From Promicromonospora sp049532985 (GTDB lineage: Bacteria; Actinomycetota; Actinomycetes; Actinomycetales; Cellulomonadaceae): a DNA stretch of 64,000 nt. Under the pieces are notes generated by a model. That model was not told the DNA's origin. It ran no database searches and was given only the letters and a program-made list of their open reading frames with translations. Where the stretch lies: the NCBI RefSeq assembly GCF_049532985.1, contig NZ_CP186693.1:1302001-1366000 (forward strand), given 5' to 3'. Both the position numbers and the translations under genes were made by a program. Below are positions 61,457-64,000 of the stretch, in pieces (positions within the stretch are counted from its first letter, which is position 1; each line of letters begins with the position of its first letter).

Positions 61457-62980
61457 ATGACCCACGACTCCTCTGCATCGGAGGCTGCTGCGCTGGACGC
61501 CGCGGCCCGAGATGATGCTGCCCTCGAGCTCGACCTGAACGAGACGGAGGACGACCTCGCGCGCGAGCGGGCGCTGCGCGCCGGCCTGGCGGAGTTCGAG
61601 CTCGACGAGGCGGACCAGGAGCTCCTGGACGCCGAGTGGTCCGACGAGGAGTCCGAGTCCGAGCAGATCCTGCCGGTGCTCGCGATCATCGGACGGCCGA
61701 ACGTCGGCAAGTCGACCCTCGTGAACCGCATCCTCGGCCGCCGCGAGGCCGTCGTCGAGGACAAGCCGGGCGTGACGCGCGACCGCGTGTCCTACCCGGC
61801 GGAGTGGTCCGGCCGCCGGTTCATGCTCGTGGACACGGGCGGCTGGGAGGTCGATGTCGCGGGCATCGAGTCCAAGGTCGCCGAGCAGGCCGAGGTGGCC
61901 ATCTCCCTGGCCGACGCCGTGGTCTTCGTGGTCGACGCCGCCGTGGGCGCCACCGCGACCGACGAGCGCGTGGTCGAGCTGCTGCGGCGTTCCGGCAAGC
62001 CCGTGGTGCTGGCCGCCAACAAGGTGGACGGCGCCTCCGGCGAGGCGGACGCCGCCTACCTGTGGTCCCTCGGCCTGGGGGAGCCGTACCCCGTCTCCGC
62101 GCTGCACGGCCGAGGCACCGGCGACCTGCTCGACGCCGCGATCAAGGCCCTGCCCACGACGTCGGCGCACGGCACGCTGCGGCCCGCCGGCCCGCGCCGC
62201 GTGGCGCTCGTCGGGCGGCCCAACGTCGGCAAGTCGTCGCTGCTGAACAAGATCGCCGGCGAGGAGCGCGTCGTCGTCGACGAGGTCGCCGGGACCACGC
62301 GCGACCCCGTCGACGAGCTCATCGAGCTGCGCGGCACCCCGTACTGGTTCGTGGACACCGCGGGCATCCGGCGCCGCGTGCACCAGACCCGGGGCGCCGA
62401 CTTCTACGCGTCGCTGCGCACCGCCGCCGCGATCGACAAGGCGGAGGTCGGCGTGGTCCTGGTGGACGCGTCCAACCCGCTGACCGAGCAGGACATCCGC
62501 GTGATCCAGCAGGTCGTGGACGCCGGTCGTGCGCTGGTCATCGCGTACAACAAGTGGGACCTCATGGACGAGGACCGCCGCCCCTACCTCGAGCGGGAGA
62601 TCGAGAAGGAGCTCGTGCAGATCCAGTGGGCCCCGCGGGTCAACCTCTCGGCGCGCACCGGCTGGCACGCCGAACGCCTGGTGCCCGCGATCGAGCGGTC
62701 GCTGGCGTCCTGGGACCGGCGCATCCCCACCGGCAAGCTCAACGCGTTCCTCGGCGAGCTCGTCGCCGCGCACCCGCACCCGCTTCGGGGCGGCAAGCAG
62801 TCGCGCATCCTCTTCGCGACGCAGGCCTCGACGCGTCCGCCGCGGTTCGTCATCTTCGCCACCGGGTTCATCGAGGCCGGGTACCGCCGGTTCATCGAGC
62901 GTCGCCTGCGCGAGACGTTCGGCTTCGAGGGCACGCCCATCGAGATCTCGGTCCGCGTACGGGAGAAGCGCCGCCGCTGA
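61457..62980 (+). CDS. der: Ribosome biogenesis GTPase Der (EngA)
   Basis: A 507-residue double GTPase for 50S ribosomal subunit assembly. G domain 1 has GRPNVGKSTLVNRILGRREA near residue 79, DTGGWEVD and NKVD. G domain 2 has GRPNVGKSSLLNKIAGEERV near 255, DTAGIRRR and NKWD. The C-terminal KH-like domain is FIFEA-like (FVIFATGFIEAGYRRFIERR). The N-terminal ~70 residues form a strongly acidic extension (DLNETEDDLARERALRAGLA and EWSDEESESEQ) usual for actinobacteria. GACAAT lies 7 nt before the ATG, a leaderless -10. Confidence 0.97.
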   Translation: MTHDSSASEAAALDAAARDDAALELDLNETEDDLARERALRAGLAEFELDEADQELLDAEWSDEESESEQILPVLAIIGRPNVGKSTLVNRILGRREAVVEDKPGVTRDRVSYPAEWSGRRFMLVDTGGWEVDVAGIESKVAEQAEVAISLADAVVFVVDAAVGATATDERVVELLRRSGKPVVLAANKVDGASGEADAAYLWSLGLGEPYPVSALHGRGTGDLLDAAIKALPTTSAHGTLRPAGPRRVALVGRPNVGKSSLLNKIAGEERVVVDEVAGTTRDPVDELIELRGTPYWFVDTAGIRRRVHQTRGADFYASLRTAAAIDKAEVGVVLVDASNPLTEQDIRVIQQVVDAGRALVIAYNKWDLMDEDRRPYLEREIEKELVQIQWAPRVNLSARTGWHAERLVPAIERSLASWDRRIPTGKLNAFLGELVAAHPHPLRGGKQSRILFATQASTRPPRFVIFATGFIEAGYRRFIERRLRETFGFEGTPIEISVRVREKRRR

Positions 62981-62984
62981 CGAC

Positions 62985-63016
62985 TCGGGCGGTCCGATGC
63001 CCACCGGGCCGCCCGA
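62985..63016 (+). terminator. Terminator hairpin after der
   Basis: TCGGGCGG (62985-62992) pairs with CCGCCCGA (63009-63016), with a 16-nt loop, directly before the lgt promoter. Confidence 0.6.
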
Positions 63017-63022
63017 TCGCGG

Positions 63023-63028
63023 TACCTT
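63023..63028 (+). promoter_or_regulatory. Leaderless -10 element of lgt
   Basis: TACCTT ends 6 nt before the GTG start at 63035; no ribosome site is present. Confidence 0.5.
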
Positions 63029-63034
63029 CGGGTC

Positions 63035-64000
63035 GTGCTTCCGGCCAGTATCCCCAGCCCCGACCCCGTGTGGTCGCAGTTCAGCCTGGGCCCGCTCACC
63101 ATCCACACCTACGCTCTGTGCCTGCTGGCGGGTATCGCCGCCGCCGCGTACATCACCGACCGGCGCCTGCGGGCGCGGGGTGCCGCGCCCGGGCTCGCGC
63201 TCGACGTCGCAATGTGGGCGGTGCCGATCGGCATCGTCGGCGCCCGCATCTACCACGTGCTGACCCACCTCGGTGACTTCACGGGGCCCGGGGTGGACCC
63301 GTGGGCCTGGGTGCGCATCTGGGAGGGCGGCAACGCCCTGTTCGGGTCCCTGCTCGGCGGCGCCGTCGGTGTCTGGATCGGGTGCCGCATCTCCGGCCTG
63401 CGCTTCTGGTCCTTCGCCGACGCCCTCGCGCCGGGCCTGCTGGTCGCCCAGGCGATCGGGCGGCTGGGCAACTACGTGAACCAGGAGCTGTTCGGCCTGC
63501 CGACCACGCTGCCGTGGGGCCTGGAGATCCGCTCCGACGCGCCGATGTTCCCCGACGGCACCCCCGAGGGCACGCTGTTCCACCCCCTGTTCCTGTACGA
63601 GATGATCTGGAACCTCGTCGGCGTGGCCCTGCTGCTCACGATCGAGCGGCGCGTGACCCGGCGGAACGAGGCCCTGGCGACGCCGGGCCCGGGTCTGCGC
63701 TGGGGCCGGCTGTTCGGCCTGTACCTGGTCTGGTACGGCCTGGGCCGGAGCTGGCTGGAGGCCATCCGCATCGACCCGACGAGCGACGCGCCGCTGGGGA
63801 TCCCCGCGAACATCTGGACGTCGGGGATCGCGGTGCTGCTCGGCGTGGCGATCGTCGTCGTCCAGGGGCGTCGGCACACCGGACCGGAGCTGTCGGTCTA
63901 CGTGCCGGGCCGCGAGCCGGCCGACGACGAGGATCCGGACGCGGAGACCACCTCGGCCGAGGCTGACGGCAAGGCCGACGACAAGGCCGACGGTGGCGTG
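63035..64000 (+). CDS. lgt: Prolipoprotein diacylglyceryl transferase (partial, runs off the window)
   Basis: The first 322 residues are visible, without a stop. This membrane enzyme adds diacylglycerol to the lipobox Cys of prelipoproteins, such as the binding lipoproteins in this window. The helices begin PLTIHTYALCLLAGIAAAAY. Family residues are in VGARIYHVLTHL, GGNALFGSLLGGAVGVWIGC, the signature AQAIGRLGNYVNQELFGLPT (near 141-160, with the essential Arg and Asn) and FHPLFLYEMIWNL. The C-terminal part after residue 290 is a charged Asp/Ala/Lys-rich tail typical of actinobacterial Lgt. Confidence 0.95.
   Translation, partial: MLPASIPSPDPVWSQFSLGPLTIHTYALCLLAGIAAAAYITDRRLRARGAAPGLALDVAMWAVPIGIVGARIYHVLTHLGDFTGPGVDPWAWVRIWEGGNALFGSLLGGAVGVWIGCRISGLRFWSFADALAPGLLVAQAIGRLGNYVNQELFGLPTTLPWGLEIRSDAPMFPDGTPEGTLFHPLFLYEMIWNLVGVALLLTIERRVTRRNEALATPGPGLRWGRLFGLYLVWYGLGRSWLEAIRIDPTSDAPLGIPANIWTSGIAVLLGVAIVVVQGRRHTGPELSVYVPGREPADDEDPDAETTSAEADGKADDKADGGV

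Noticed and set aside
61085..63877. 930-codon minus-strand frame opposite cmk, der and lgt
   Set aside because: Same antisense artefact. All three plus-strand genes have complete family motifs.

Overview
The window is 64 kb of very GC-rich chromosomal DNA. Almost every base is coding, there are many GTG starts and 1-4 nt gene overlaps, and the content (WhiA, RbpA, OpcA, a ParA-ScpA-ScpB block, GlmR next to RapZ) is that of an actinobacterium. The gene set looks most like the order Micrococcales (Cellulomonas / Cellulosimicrobium / Isoptericola type). That placement is inferred from gene content, not from a search. I see no rRNA, tRNA, CRISPR array, prophage or insertion sequence.

Layout. 1-3.5 kb: end of an unknown gene, an ABC exporter and a cytochrome P450 of the unusual CYP157-like type. 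3.5-7.1 kb (minus): manganese-type ABC importer (binding protein, ATPase, permease) plus an alpha/beta hydrolase. 7.3-13.2 kb: coaE, pcp, uvrB, a zinc-free type alcohol/quinone dehydrogenase, and a TerC-family gene behind a yybP-ykoY manganese riboswitch. 13.2-19.4 kb: a hot-dog protein, a YciI protein, soluble transhydrogenase, a small helix-hairpin-helix-like protein and a large NTPase/TPR protein. 19.4-27.6 kb: uvrA, a secreted protein, an OsmC-like protein, uvrC, rapZ, glmR. 27.6-41.5 kb: a 14-kb island that separates glmR from whiA. It has two ABC importers (peptide type and amino-acid type), DUF1684, a GNAT acetyltransferase and three luciferase-like flavin monooxygenases, behind a 28-residue Cys-containing leader peptide; this looks like an organosulfur scavenging locus. 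41.5-46.8 kb: whiA, gapA, pgk, tpiA, secG, rbpA. 46.9-53.5 kb (minus): tkt, tal, zwf, opcA, pgl, the pentose phosphate operon. 53.8-64 kb: ctaB, an HpcH/CitE-type lyase, xerD, parA, scpA, scpB, rluB, cmk, der and the start of lgt.

How the parts work together. Central carbon flow (glycolysis trunk, pentose phosphate pathway, transhydrogenase), manganese balance (importer with an operator in its promoter, exporter under a metal riboswitch), nucleotide excision repair (uvrA, uvrB, uvrC) and chromosome segregation (XerD, ParA, ScpAB) are each represented. The most informative regulatory signals are short promoter motifs. uvrB, uvrC and, unexpectedly, the HpcH/CitE-type lyase carry the same GTGTC(A/G)GTG-N8-TANNNT arrangement, the known LexA-independent DNA damage (PafBC, RecA-NDp) promoter of actinobacteria. 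Many genes have a TANNNT-like -10 element 6-7 nt before the start codon, which predicts leaderless mRNAs.

Functions are assigned from recognisable motifs and family knowledge without database searches. Starts were chosen from Shine-Dalgarno sequences, leaderless -10 elements, overlaps and family N-termini.
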